From FEN-987 sp049521055 (lineage in GTDB: Archaea > Thermoproteota > Bathyarchaeia > 40CM-2-53-6): DNA of 14,195 nucleotides. The stretch covers positions 1-14,195 of the forward strand of contig JBEKPE010000063.1 of assembly GCA_049521055.1 (NCBI GenBank), in the 5' to 3' direction. The notes under the pieces are model-generated. The model saw only the letters and a program-made list of their open reading frames with translations. It was not told where the DNA came from and did no database searches. Every line of letters begins with the position of its first letter. Within the stretch, counting starts at the first letter, position 1. The translations under genes were made by a program, and so were the position numbers. Positions 1 to 8,629 of this stretch are shown in pieces.

Positions 1-2
1 GT

Positions 3-182
3 TTTGACGTCCACCAAATTATCTTAGACGCTCTACAGGAAGGGGTTTTGATGCTCGATGCTGGGCGAAATATCCTCAGATTCCTACCCCCACTTTGCAT
101 CCAACCTGATCACGTAGATCGTGTGCTCAAAATACTGCCTAAGGTCTTGGAGAGAGAGGAGCTTGCAAAGTTATCCAGTTAA
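3..182 (+). CDS. lysJ: LysJ/ArgD-type class III aminotransferase, C-terminal end (partial)
   Basis: The open frame enters from the left edge and ends at TAA (180-182), leaving 59 residues. The fragment reads as the C-terminal small domain of a class III PLP-dependent aminotransferase: a stretch like LMLDAGRNILRFLPPL matches the family's conserved end (G-R-x-x-R-x-x-P-P-L). The enzyme family converts LysW-bound or N-acetylated semialdehydes to the amino form, giving LysW-lysine/LysW-ornithine or N-acetylornithine. Immediate linkage to lysK supports the LysW-dependent version; this is inference, because the PLP lysine and substrate-binding part are outside the window. Its last codons overlap the preferred lysK start by about 20 bases, which suggests translational coupling. 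Confidence 0.8.
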   Translation, partial: FDVHQIILDALQEGVLMLDAGRNILRFLPPLCIQPDHVDRVLKILPKVLEREELAKLSS

Positions 183-1290
183 ACTATTGCAGAAAATGCT
201 GGAGATCTACAGCCCGAGCGGATCCGAAGCCGACCTCGCTGAATTCCTCCACGGAGAAATGCAATCTAACGGACTAGTCGCGCGAATCGATAATGTTGGA
301 AATGTAATCGGCGTTCTTGGCAACGAAGGTCCGCGGATTCTCCTGTGCGGTCATATGGATACGGTTCCAGGCCGCATACCGATTCGACAGGACGTTGATT
401 TGCTATACGGCCGCGGCGCGGTTGACGCCAAATCATCCTTGGCTGCCATGATCGTTGGCGCTGCTCTCGCTAAGAAAAAAAGTTCATACCCTTTTCAGGT
501 TACTGTAGCCGCCGTCGTGGAGGAGGAGACGAGCAGCAAGGGTATTCGTGCGATAATCGGTGATCAAACGAAGTACGCTATGGCGGGATTCGGCGAACCG
601 AGTGGCGTCTCGAACCTGATCATCGGATACAAGGGAAGCCTCAAACTACACGCCACCTTTACGACTAGTGGAGGCCATTCGGCTTCACCCTGGCTCTCGG
701 CCAGCAGCTACGAGGAGTCAAGCCTCTTCTGGAAAGCCTTTGAAAGAGGAATTTTGAAAAACAATTCTCCGTCCAAGTTTGACGCTGTAACAGGTTGTGT
801 CACTCGCGCTGAAGCGGGCGACTTAGGAAACAGTGTTCCGACACATGCGACCTTAGATGTTGATCTCAGGATCCCGCCTGGATTGTCATCGAACGATCTA
901 ATTACCAAAATCAAGGAATTCACCACCCGTTACAACGTAAATCGGCAAGATGTGAGAATCCTAGTAGATTTCGAGGATCAGACCGAAGCTTTCCTCGGTT
1001 CGCCGAATTCCTCCGCGGTCTCAGCTTTCAGGTGGGCTATTAGGAAGGTGAAAGGAGGTCAAGTTGCTATGGTCAAGAAGACCGGCACAAGCGACATGAA
1101 CCTCTTCGCCCAACACCAGAATATTCCCATGTTTGCCTACGGTCCAGGGGACTCGAGGTTTGATCACACTGAGGTCGAGCATGTAAGAATCTCGGAGTAC
1201 TTGGCATGTATCGAAGTCTACTCCCTCGCTCTCACAAGGTTCGCTGAAAAGCTAGGCGGCTCACCTCTTCTCCCAACCACGACGCAGTGA
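163..1290 (+). CDS. lysK: LysK, [LysW]-lysine/[LysW]-ornithine hydrolase (M20 metallopeptidase)
   Basis: This is an M20-family zinc hydrolase, expected to release lysine or ornithine from the LysW carrier protein in the cytoplasm. Numbered from the TTG at 163 (375 aa), visible motifs are GHMDTVP (H64, D66), GRGAVDAKSS (D88), the catalytic and metal-binding pair in EEETSSKG (E120, E121), GEPSG (E145), the dimerisation-domain GGHSASP (H172), TGTSDMN, and a C-terminal FDHTEVEH (H335). All expected metal ligands are present. The frame is open back to GTG 121, but that start would overlap lysJ by 62 bases. TTG 163, with GGAG at 149-152 about 10 bases upstream, gives an N-terminus of about 12 residues before the family's LEIYSPSG block. 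ATG 196 is a further option. argH follows after 6 bases, so the hydrolase probably also serves arginine synthesis. Confidence 0.9.
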   Translation: MQSYPVKLLQKMLEIYSPSGSEADLAEFLHGEMQSNGLVARIDNVGNVIGVLGNEGPRILLCGHMDTVPGRIPIRQDVDLLYGRGAVDAKSSLAAMIVGAALAKKKSSYPFQVTVAAVVEEETSSKGIRAIIGDQTKYAMAGFGEPSGVSNLIIGYKGSLKLHATFTTSGGHSASPWLSASSYEESSLFWKAFERGILKNNSPSKFDAVTGCVTRAEAGDLGNSVPTHATLDVDLRIPPGLSSNDLITKIKEFTTRYNVNRQDVRILVDFEDQTEAFLGSPNSSAVSAFRWAIRKVKGGQVAMVKKTGTSDMNLFAQHQNIPMFAYGPGDSRFDHTEVEHVRISEYLACIEVYSLALTRFAEKLGGSPLLPTTTQ

Positions 1291-1296
1291 CCCCAC

Positions 1297-2655
1297 ATGT
1301 CGTCGGTTCTGAAAGGTGGTCGGTTGAAACGGACGCGAAGAGATGTAGTGAATTTCATCTCATCGCTTGAATCAGACAAGCGAATAACGCTCTCAACAGT
1401 CCTAGTCAACGAAGCGCACGTAATTGCGCTCGCCAAATCTGGCGTCATCAAGAAAGCTGACGCCCGCAGAATTTTGAGGGCGCTGAGAAGCCTTGAGGGT
1501 TACAGTTTCCCTGGACGGAACGCGGAAGATATTCACGTGGTGATTGAGGATTACGTCACGAAGCGTACGAGTAGAGAAGTGGGAGGTCTTCTTCACCTCG
1601 GCAAGAGTCGGAACGACCAAGTCGTTACGGCCATAAGAATGGCTTTGCGGAGCGAGATAATCGAACTTTCGGACCAAATACTTACGCTCGAATTTTCAAT
1701 CCTCAGGTCTGCGAAGAAACATATCGCTACAGTATTCCCTGGCTATACCCATCTTCAGCCCGCACAGCCAATCAGTTTCGCCCATTACCTGCTCGCAAAC
1801 TGTGCCTCTCTGTCGCGAGATGTAGATCGGCTAAGTGAAGCTTACGGGAGAGTTAATGTTTCTCCGATGGGTGCCGCCGCGTTGGCCGGAACAAGCTTCC
1901 CGCTGAATCGGCGGTTAATCGCTCGCCTGCTTGGCTTCGATGGGCTTGTGGAGGTTTCGTTGGACGCGGTTGGGGGTAGAGACTTCGCCTTGGAGATTCT
2001 TGGAAACTGTGCCCTCTTAGCCTCAGATCTCTCCCGAATCGTGACAGATCTGATCTTCTACAGTTCGGCAGAAGCCGCGCTCGTTTCGATTCCCGACGAG
2101 TTTGCCTCAACGAGCAGTATCATGCCTCAAAAGAAGAACGCTGACCCGCTTGAGCTAACCCGGGCAAAGTGCGCGAAGATCGCAGCCAATTCCAATTCAG
2201 GTCTTTTAATGATGCATGGCCTGTCCTCCGGATACAACCTTGACTACCAGGAGGTAACGCCTCTTCTCTGGGAGTCGATTGATGAACTCAAAGCCTGCCT
2301 GCGAATCCTCACCGAAATCATACCTAGGATAACGGTCGACAGTAAGCTGTCGGGCTCAGTTGCGCGATCAGCCCTTACTCAAGGCCTGACTTTCAAAGAA
2401 ATGAAGCGATCAGATTGGGAACGAGCCCTAGGAAGGTCAATCGGACCTCGCACGATGAGTTCGATCGGTGAGGCTTTGGATTTGGACCGGCACCTTCGCA
2501 TGTATCGAACTAGCGGCAGCCCTAATCCACAAGAAACGAAGCGGCTTATCTCGCAAGAACTTCGTTCATGCGCGAGATCGCGCACACGTAATGCAAGACT
2601 AGAGGCAAGGCTTCGTAGGCGTATGCAGGAGCTTCGGGCTGCCTCGAAGATGTAA
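1297..2655 (+). CDS. argH: Argininosuccinate lyase
   Basis: This enzyme cleaves argininosuccinate to arginine and fumarate, the final cytosolic step of arginine synthesis. It belongs to the fumarase/aspartase superfamily. The 452-residue length is normal. Conserved blocks are HLGKSRNDQ (100-108), GYTHLQPAQP (149-158, with H152), SLDAVGGRDF (221-230, for the usual SLDAVSDRDF) and the signature SSIMPQKKN (273-281), with the flexible-loop serine just before IMPQKKN. The usual N-terminal WGGRF is shortened to a KGGRL-like stretch. The gene starts at ATG 6 bases after the lysK stop, so the two are almost certainly co-transcribed. It ends 3 bases from the stop of the convergent downstream gene. Confidence 0.93.
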   Translation: MSSVLKGGRLKRTRRDVVNFISSLESDKRITLSTVLVNEAHVIALAKSGVIKKADARRILRALRSLEGYSFPGRNAEDIHVVIEDYVTKRTSREVGGLLHLGKSRNDQVVTAIRMALRSEIIELSDQILTLEFSILRSAKKHIATVFPGYTHLQPAQPISFAHYLLANCASLSRDVDRLSEAYGRVNVSPMGAAALAGTSFPLNRRLIARLLGFDGLVEVSLDAVGGRDFALEILGNCALLASDLSRIVTDLIFYSSAEAALVSIPDEFASTSSIMPQKKNADPLELTRAKCAKIAANSNSGLLMMHGLSSGYNLDYQEVTPLLWESIDELKACLRILTEIIPRITVDSKLSGSVARSALTQGLTFKEMKRSDWERALGRSIGPRTMSSIGEALDLDRHLRMYRTSGSPNPQETKRLISQELRSCARSRTRNARLEARLRRRMQELRAASKM

Positions 2656-2658
2656 CCC

Positions 2659-4311
2659 TCAAAGATACTTCTTCTTCAGCAAAATTACTGCGACCGCCGC
2701 AACTATTACTAACCCTCCCAGGGTTTGCAACGCCTCTTGTTCACTTATCAGCGGAGGTTGGTCGTTAGTAATTGGTAATCCACTGATCGGGCTGAGCATT
2801 GTATCCACTGGTGCGTAGTTGTCGGTGAGTATCGGAGGATTGTTCCCGGTAGGTGTGAAATAGTTGGCTAGGTAATCGTTCATACCCGGAATCTTCACAT
2901 TAGAGTTTGTCGAGGTGAGTTCCTCAAAATCTGTGACACTCAAATGATGTGTTGAGAGGGTAGCGATGATTATCACGTTTTGTGGGTTTGTGTCTGACGC
3001 GCCTTCCACTGCGAAGGTGTAGATGTTTGGGAAGATTTGGTTCATCGTTGTGGTTTCAGCTGTGAGTAGTTGATCGTTACTGGATGTTGTTCCCGAGATT
3101 AGGTTTGAGATCACGATGCCGTTGGAGGTTAGGTGGGAGTTTATGAGTTTGAAGAATTCTAGGGTCATTAAATGGAATGGGACATACGTCCTCGAGTAAG
3201 CGTCGAGCACGATGAGGTCGTATTTTTGTTGGGTGCTTTGAAGGAATACTCGACCGTCGTCGATGTAGATGTGAAGACTCGGGTTGCTGGCGTTCACAGC
3301 GAAATATTGTTCCGCGACCCGCACAACCTCCGGGTCTATCTCCGCAACGTCGACGGTCACGTTTGGATAATCTCTTAGGAATGCTTTGGGGCCTGTGAAA
3401 CCGCCTCCACCGATGAAGAGGACGCGAGTTATGTTCGGGTTAAGCAGGAGGCCGACGTGGAAGTAGTCGGTGTATGGGAAGACTGTTCGGTTGGGGTTTT
3501 GCAGATCCATAGCGCTGTGCAGGTTGTCATCCATTATGAGATAGCGCATCGTGGACTGGGTTGACGGGTCATACGCGTCTGCCACATTGAGATGATGGTA
3601 GGGAGTGTCGGTTTCGTAGATTGTATCACCCAACGCCAACGTGTAGGTGGCAACTGTCAGTTGACGGTTAACCATGTAGGGCGCGGCGAAGGGGAGGATG
3701 ATTAGGATGAGGAGGACTAGAAACTTGAACCGATAACTTAAGCCAAGAAAGGCAACGACCAGCAGCACAATTCCCAACACAAAGATGATCTTGTTAACTC
3801 CAAAAAGCGGGATCAGAAGGAAAACAGTGAGAAACGTCCCCACGATGCTCCCTACGGTTGAGAGGGCGTAAAGGTTCCCGGAGGCTTTTCCTAGTGTCTC
3901 GAAGCTCTCAGCTACCAGCCGAATAGCATACGGCGACACCATGCCCAGAAGAACGCTCGGCGGCCCCAACAATAAGGTCGTAGCGAGCAGGGGTGCATAA
4001 CGTTCTCCAAGGTTCAACCTTATCGCAAGGTCGAAGAGGGGAGGGGCGATGGCTGGTAGTGTCAGAACGATTAAGCCTGCAATGAAAATCACGATCGATA
4101 GTATGTTGAAGTTGGGTTTGATGTCTGCGAGTTTTCCGCCTAGATAGTAGCCCGCGCTAAGCGCTGACAAAACCACACCGATCAAGCTGCCCCAAACGAA
4201 GATCGAACTTCCGAACACTGGAGCTAGGAGTCTACTGCCCAAGAGTTCAAGTGCCATCACTACAGCGCCCGAAACGAAGACCGAAATGAGGAGACGGAGC
4301 TGGCGCGGCAT
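2659..4311 (-). CDS. Membrane protein with C-terminal spermidine-synthase-like (SAM/dcSAM-fold) domain
   Basis: Residues 1-215 hold about six or seven hydrophobic helices, beginning with SGAVVMALELLGSRLLAPVFG, as in the membrane-fused spermidine-synthase family. Residues 225-500 form a polyamine-aminopropyltransferase-like Rossmann domain: TPYHHLNVAD (236-245), VLFIGGGGF (297-305), an acidic nucleoside-binding AEIDPEV (323-329), DDGRVFL (351-357), the aspartate of VLDAYS (D370, where SpeE has its catalytic Asp), and a late LTDNYAPVD (495-503). A final helix (532-545) ends in a lysine-rich tail. The canonical GGGDG motif reads GGGGF here, so the acidic residue is lost and true spermidine synthesis is uncertain. 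It is the last gene after the 1261-aa secreted protein (34-bp gap). Similar fusions are often annotated 'fused MFS/spermidine synthase' without proven function. Confidence 0.8.
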   Translation of the reverse strand: MPRQLRLLISVFVSGAVVMALELLGSRLLAPVFGSSIFVWGSLIGVVLSALSAGYYLGGKLADIKPNFNILSIVIFIAGLIVLTLPAIAPPLFDLAIRLNLGERYAPLLATTLLLGPPSVLLGMVSPYAIRLVAESFETLGKASGNLYALSTVGSIVGTFLTVFLLIPLFGVNKIIFVLGIVLLVVAFLGLSYRFKFLVLLILIILPFAAPYMVNRQLTVATYTLALGDTIYETDTPYHHLNVADAYDPSTQSTMRYLIMDDNLHSAMDLQNPNRTVFPYTDYFHVGLLLNPNITRVLFIGGGGFTGPKAFLRDYPNVTVDVAEIDPEVVRVAEQYFAVNASNPSLHIYIDDGRVFLQSTQQKYDLIVLDAYSRTYVPFHLMTLEFFKLINSHLTSNGIVISNLISGTTSSNDQLLTAETTTMNQIFPNIYTFAVEGASDTNPQNVIIIATLSTHHLSVTDFEELTSTNSNVKIPGMNDYLANYFTPTGNNPPILTDNYAPVDTMLSPISGLPITNDQPPLISEQEALQTLGGLVIVAAVAVILLKKKYL

Positions 4312-4345
4312 TCAAATTCCAGTCAAGAAATTGGATTGAGCAGGC

Positions 4346-7300
4346 CTAACTTGGGTCAACCCAGGGTTTGGGGACTCGCTGCAAATGCGCTTTGAGACTC
4401 AAAGCACTACTCGTAGCGATTGCGGTAACGGGCGAGATTAGTTGGCTTGAGGGTTGGTAGTTGTCCAACCAGATTTGCATGTACATGTCCGAGCCAGGCG
4501 GAACGGCAATCATAGTTGAATACGTCGCGTATCCCTCCAAGGCCACTCCCATCCCGTACGTTCCCTCTGGAACCCACACCTGAAATGACCCGTCGAGGCT
4601 AGACGTTGTGTAGTTTCCCGGCCGAACATCAATTATGTCTGTGAGGGTGCTGTTGTTTGGCTGTAGCGTGATTGTTGCCCATGATAAGTAACGGGCAGCG
4701 CCGAAGTAGTCTGGCCCCATCACCGTCCCGTAAATTCGGGATGCACGATCCATGAAAGTGACTACGGAAACATTCTGTGGTGCGGTAACAGTTACTCGTA
4801 AGGGTTGTAGCTGGTAGTATCCATCGACCCATATTCTAATTGTGTAAGTGTGAGGCGACAGGTTCCATGGGTATAAAATTAACCCACCAGGAGTTTGACT
4901 CGCCCCGTCCGTTGTATCATAAAACCCTGACCAGATTAGCCTTGGGTCCCCGTAGTAAAGGTCAAACCCGGATAAAGTAAAGTTGGCAGTGTAAATTCGT
5001 TTTACATTTGTTGTATTATTTGGTATATACGTTGCATTCGCTGCAACAAAGTTTCCTTGATCATCGAAAACCTCGATGCGGGTCGGCGTGGCAGTCAGGT
5101 TGTTAATCGGTTGGGCGAAAGGTAGAGTAGAGTCTATCGAGCTGAGGAGGGCCTCATGCGTGAAAAATATAGTCAGGTCGATTACTGGGTTCCGGATCAT
5201 GTAGATAGCCACGTCAGCAATTGATCCAAGCCTGACGTACACGTGGATTATCTGCTGCTGAGTATAGCCGTGGGTTTGGATTATCACCGTATAGGTGTTA
5301 GTTAGAAGCCCATCGTAAGCGAATGTTACACTTGTTGAATTTACTGGTTGTGTCGAATTTGTCTGGTAGACGTTTCCGTATGAGTCGATAATCAGCAGCT
5401 TAATTGTCGATCCAGGGTACCCCCAATTCCCGCGAATGGAATTTGATACTTGAGGAATTTGATAGTTGATCGAGCGGAGAGTCAGCAAAAGGCCTCCAGC
5501 GCGGTACATCGAGAAGCTGATTAGAGTTTCTTCTTCGCTGAGGCCGATAGTAGCCTTGACGATGTCTGTTTGGTAGTATAGATCACGGATTCCAATGTTC
5601 GCAAAGCCTGCGAAAACCGGAGAGGACGTAACACGAGCCACAATGTAGTAAGTCCCTGGCCGGAGCCCATAATTCTGTGAGAATAACGAGAAAGTACCGA
5701 AACCCCTAGTGTTGCTGAAACCTTGCAAGTCAACAGTTGCATTCGTACTGCCTGACGGTACGGACGTCACATTTTGTGCTCGGAGTATGCCTTCTTGATC
5801 GTAGGCTGAAACAGTAAGAGTACCACCAACCGGGACAGATCCACCGGTACTGTTGAAGGTTGTTAGTGGTTCGTCTACCAGAATGTTGCTTGAGTACCTG
5901 AAGTGGACAGTTACTCTAATGCTTCCCGATCGGATGAGAGGTAACACCGTTTCTGTGTCCGCCGTCGAATTAGCAACATGGACCCGAACTTCGTCGACTT
6001 GGATGTAGGATGTTACGTAGGCTTGGAGCAGGTAGTCGCCCCATGTGAGGCCTGAAGTGTAGTTGGCGTAGTCCTGTGGAATTCGTCCGTCGAAACCAAG
6101 TTGGTCTTGAATCGGAGGATTCGGCAGGCCGGGGCCGAATTCAAATGAGGTTGCGGTGGGATCCGTAAAACTCGTTGTGCGGTAAGGGGCTGATGTGGAT
6201 GCTACTAGATTGCCTGCCAAATCTAGAAGATCGACGGTAATTGCTCGCGGTACAACTGGTTGGCACACAGTGTTGCTAATCCCTGTGAGAGTTCCCCAGG
6301 GAATCAAGTTTCCATCAGGACTCTTGGAGAACACAGTTCCGGAGATGAGTACGCTCTCCGTGAGATAGATGTCAACTCCTTCGAGCGATTGGGCGGCAGC
6401 GACGCTTACAGTCCACGGTCTAACTGTCGGAAGATACCCTGCAGCGTAAGCGGTTATGTTGTATGTCCCCGGCGCTATCCCGAATAATGTATAACTCCCA
6501 TGAGCTGTGTAATTGAGATAGGCTTGGGCTGAAACTGCTCGGCCTAGGTAGTCGAATCCGGTCGCTAGGACGCGAGCTCCAGTTCCGTTCGGGAGGGTTA
6601 TTGGTTGTCCCGCTCTTGAAGCGTTCCGGTAGCCCGAGTCTCGAAGGACGCCGGAAATGTATGCAGGGTCCCTGCTGGCCTTAACTACAATGGTTGGGAA
6701 ATTTTCCGCTCCGATTGAGATTCCGTTTATGAATGCTTTGAAGAAATACCTTCCCGCTGTCGTAGGAGATGTTACTTGAAAGAGTCTGACGTATTGCGTA
6801 CGATCCGTAGGGAAGATATGGTTTTCAGGATTCACGTTCCTTGGATTGTTGGTGACGGACAGCGAAACGGAAACCTTCCACCAACTAGGTCCAATCTGAT
6901 CCGAGGCTGATTGTCTTGACAATTGGATGAGGTGTGGGTCGTAGTTGTTTGTGAAGCTGGTCCAAGTTTTGCTAATTGTCAATCCGGAGAAGTCAGGAGG
7001 GATGTATATGTCGAGAGTAATTGGGACCGAGACCGGTACAGAAGGAGCCGCGGGCAGAACCTGGAGGTTATATGTTGCCCTGTCGCCCGTGCTACCAGTC
7101 GCAGTAATGATGTATGTGCCTGGCCGAACGTTGGCGACAACGAAGGAGAAGGGGGTAATCGTCCCAGCTACAATTGTGCAGACGATTGGAACGCCTACGG
7201 GATTGCCTGACAGTGAGCAGCTTGTATCCGTCAAGGAAAATCCTGAGCCCGACACTAGGATGGTCGTTCCAGGCTGGGCAATTGGGACAAGAGGGGGAAT

Positions 7301-8131
7301 CGAGGGGATCAGTGTGATCTGTTGAGGAGGAGTAGGGGGAGATGTCACTGTGAAGAGGGCGGTAGCTACTCCCGTATCGCCTCCCGTGGTTGTAACAGTA
7401 ATACAATAGGTGCCAGGGAGTACAGGGGGACCTGCAACAGTAAATGAACCTGTTAGGACACCGCCCGTAATGCTGCAGCTAGAGACGGATACGGGGATGC
7501 CAATCAACGTGCAGGACTCGGGCGAATAAAATCCGACGCCGGAAACGCTTACAGTCACTCCGGCTTGGCCGGAAGACGGATTCAGAATAAGTGATGGGGG
7601 GAGGACGGTGAATGAGGCTGAAGAGTAGTCGCCTTCCGGATCGCCGGTTGCAGTAACAATGTAAGAACCAGGCGGAACATTGGCGACGTTGAACGAGGTA
7701 GCGAGATTGCCGCCAGAAATCGGACAGGATGCGGGGGAGGCGACTGGTATGCCAGACAGCGTACAAGTCGTATCCTTGGAAGAAAATCCCGATCCTTGCA
7801 CCAGAACATTGAGCGTCGGAAAAGCAGAAGAGAATACTTGGGCGGAAGTGGGGTTGAGCATGAGTGGGTTCAGGGTCACGTTGAAGAGAAGATCTCCGGT
7901 GCTATTTGTCAAAATGGCGCTGTCTGGGTAGCTGAGTTTTACCGTGCCGAACGTTGGGAAGTCGTTGCCAAGTGGGAGGTCGAACTTGCCTGGCGATGTG
8001 CCTACTGTCGAGGTGTTGGTGCCGGTTGAATATGCGGGGTTGGCGGCAACCTCTACCAGAATCAAGGTAAGTAGGAGGATTGTTGCGACGATTTGTTTGA
8101 TGCTCGGTCGCCCAGCAGTGTAGCCGGACAT
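4346..8131 (-). CDS. Large secreted multi-domain surface protein (Ig-like and carboxypeptidase-regulatory-like repeats)
   Basis: A 1261-residue protein with an N-terminal signal segment (hydrophobic core about 13-30, likely cleavage near 30-36). Three tandem Ig/TIG-like repeats follow (about 100-178, 181-264, 272-360). Each has a GSGF/GVGF turn, a Cys-x-Leu-x-Gly-x-Pro-Val stretch, a second Cys 12-13 residues on (C123/C136, C207/C219, C305/C318) and a PGxY-[IC]-[IV]-T-[AV] strand. The rest has carboxypeptidase-regulatory-like domains (about 489-590 and 1132-1230) and a recurring TY-x(7)-GY motif at about 556, 946, 1095 and 1191. Many N-x-S/T sequons suggest extensive glycosylation. There is no C-terminal TM or sorting signal, so it is probably released or held by partners. 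It lies between a small membrane protein and the SpeE-like membrane protein. No enzymatic motif is seen, and the exact function is unknown. Confidence 0.8.
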   Translation of the reverse strand: MSGYTAGRPSIKQIVATILLLTLILVEVAANPAYSTGTNTSTVGTSPGKFDLPLGNDFPTFGTVKLSYPDSAILTNSTGDLLFNVTLNPLMLNPTSAQVFSSAFPTLNVLVQGSGFSSKDTTCTLSGIPVASPASCPISGGNLATSFNVANVPPGSYIVTATGDPEGDYSSASFTVLPPSLILNPSSGQAGVTVSVSGVGFYSPESCTLIGIPVSVSSCSITGGVLTGSFTVAGPPVLPGTYCITVTTTGGDTGVATALFTVTSPPTPPQQITLIPSIPPLVPIAQPGTTILVSGSGFSLTDTSCSLSGNPVGVPIVCTIVAGTITPFSFVVANVRPGTYIITATGSTGDRATYNLQVLPAAPSVPVSVPITLDIYIPPDFSGLTISKTWTSFTNNYDPHLIQLSRQSASDQIGPSWWKVSVSLSVTNNPRNVNPENHIFPTDRTQYVRLFQVTSPTTAGRYFFKAFINGISIGAENFPTIVVKASRDPAYISGVLRDSGYRNASRAGQPITLPNGTGARVLATGFDYLGRAVSAQAYLNYTAHGSYTLFGIAPGTYNITAYAAGYLPTVRPWTVSVAAAQSLEGVDIYLTESVLISGTVFSKSPDGNLIPWGTLTGISNTVCQPVVPRAITVDLLDLAGNLVASTSAPYRTTSFTDPTATSFEFGPGLPNPPIQDQLGFDGRIPQDYANYTSGLTWGDYLLQAYVTSYIQVDEVRVHVANSTADTETVLPLIRSGSIRVTVHFRYSSNILVDEPLTTFNSTGGSVPVGGTLTVSAYDQEGILRAQNVTSVPSGSTNATVDLQGFSNTRGFGTFSLFSQNYGLRPGTYYIVARVTSSPVFAGFANIGIRDLYYQTDIVKATIGLSEEETLISFSMYRAGGLLLTLRSINYQIPQVSNSIRGNWGYPGSTIKLLIIDSYGNVYQTNSTQPVNSTSVTFAYDGLLTNTYTVIIQTHGYTQQQIIHVYVRLGSIADVAIYMIRNPVIDLTIFFTHEALLSSIDSTLPFAQPINNLTATPTRIEVFDDQGNFVAANATYIPNNTTNVKRIYTANFTLSGFDLYYGDPRLIWSGFYDTTDGASQTPGGLILYPWNLSPHTYTIRIWVDGYYQLQPLRVTVTAPQNVSVVTFMDRASRIYGTVMGPDYFGAARYLSWATITLQPNNSTLTDIIDVRPGNYTTSSLDGSFQVWVPEGTYGMGVALEGYATYSTMIAVPPGSDMYMQIWLDNYQPSSQLISPVTAIATSSALSLKAHLQRVPKPWVDPS

Positions 8132-8151
8132 TAGAAAAGCCAGGGTGTAGC

Positions 8152-8592
8152 TTAGTCTTCTTCTAATTTCTTCTCTTCAGTTTGATCCGTTTGATCTGTT
8201 TCAATCGCTTCCTCTTCGTCAGACTTCGGGCCTCTGAACCGAACATAGGCCAGGGCAAATAGAACGATTGCGAGAACGATGAGAAAGCCGGTTATGAACG
8301 ATGAAGCTAGGAAGGAAGTTTCCGAACTTGTTCCCGCGGCGGCTCTGAATGTTCCGCTACCAGTAAATGTTCCACCGCCAGTAAACGTCCCACCGGTGAA
8401 GGTCCCCCGGGTAAGTGTTGGTGGAGGGGCTAGTGTGTAGACGAGAAAGGCGTATGCTGTGTTGAGTAAGCCGGACACTAGAGAAGCGATTAAGAGTTTC
8501 TTCTTGGTGATCTTTCGAGTTTGAGATACGAGTAGAGAGCCTAACGTGACTCCGGCTACTATCATGGGGATTATGATTGGGGTTGTTGGCAT
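8152..8592 (-). CDS. Small three-TM membrane protein with Gly-Thr-Phe repeats and acidic tail
   Basis: I do not recognise a family. The 146 residues show hydrophobic helices at about 5-23, 33-55 and 94-117. Between the second and third is a low-complexity GTFTGG-type repeat (63-82). A strongly acidic charged tail follows (123-146, rich in Asp/Glu/Gln/Thr with DQTDQT), probably cytoplasmic. The basic stretch TRKITKKK between helices 1 and 2 would also be cytoplasmic, placing the repeat loop on the outside. It is the first gene of the minus-strand group, 20 bp before the 1261-aa secreted protein, so it may anchor or help export that protein; this is inference from position only. The start is ATG 8592, with no clear Shine-Dalgarno site. 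Confidence 0.65.
   Translation of the reverse strand: MPTTPIIIPMIVAGVTLGSLLVSQTRKITKKKLLIASLVSGLLNTAYAFLVYTLAPPPTLTRGTFTGGTFTGGGTFTGSGTFRAAAGTSSETSFLASSFITGFLIVLAIVLFALAYVRFRGPKSDEEEAIETDQTDQTEEKKLEED
8347..8406 (-). repeat. Short imperfect in-frame tandem repeat encoding GTFTGG units
   Basis: About three and a half imperfect units of 15-18 bases encode GTFTG/GTFTGG/GTFTGS/GTF within the 146-aa membrane protein. The copies differ at synonymous sites (for example GTAAATGTTCC versus GTAAACGTCCC on the plus strand), so the array is not a fresh duplication. Confidence 0.7.
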
Positions 8593-8629
8593 CGCAATCT
8601 AACCATGCTACGCGAAGATTCAAACGAAT

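Noticed and set aside
121..162. GTG at 121 as the lysK start
   Set aside because: It would overlap the aminotransferase gene by 62 bases, and the added residues (many Arg/Cys) do not look like an M20 N-terminus; TTG 163 has a usable GGAG upstream.
4404..4418. ACTAC-TC-GTAG dyad as a third operator
   Set aside because: It is inside the coding region of the 1261-aa protein, and its 2-base spacing differs from the N5 form in the two promoters.
7092..7809. Several open frames of 75-126 codons on both strands over the Ig-like repeat region
   Set aside because: They overlap the clearly coding 1261-aa frame, lack recognisable domains and have biased, low-complexity composition.
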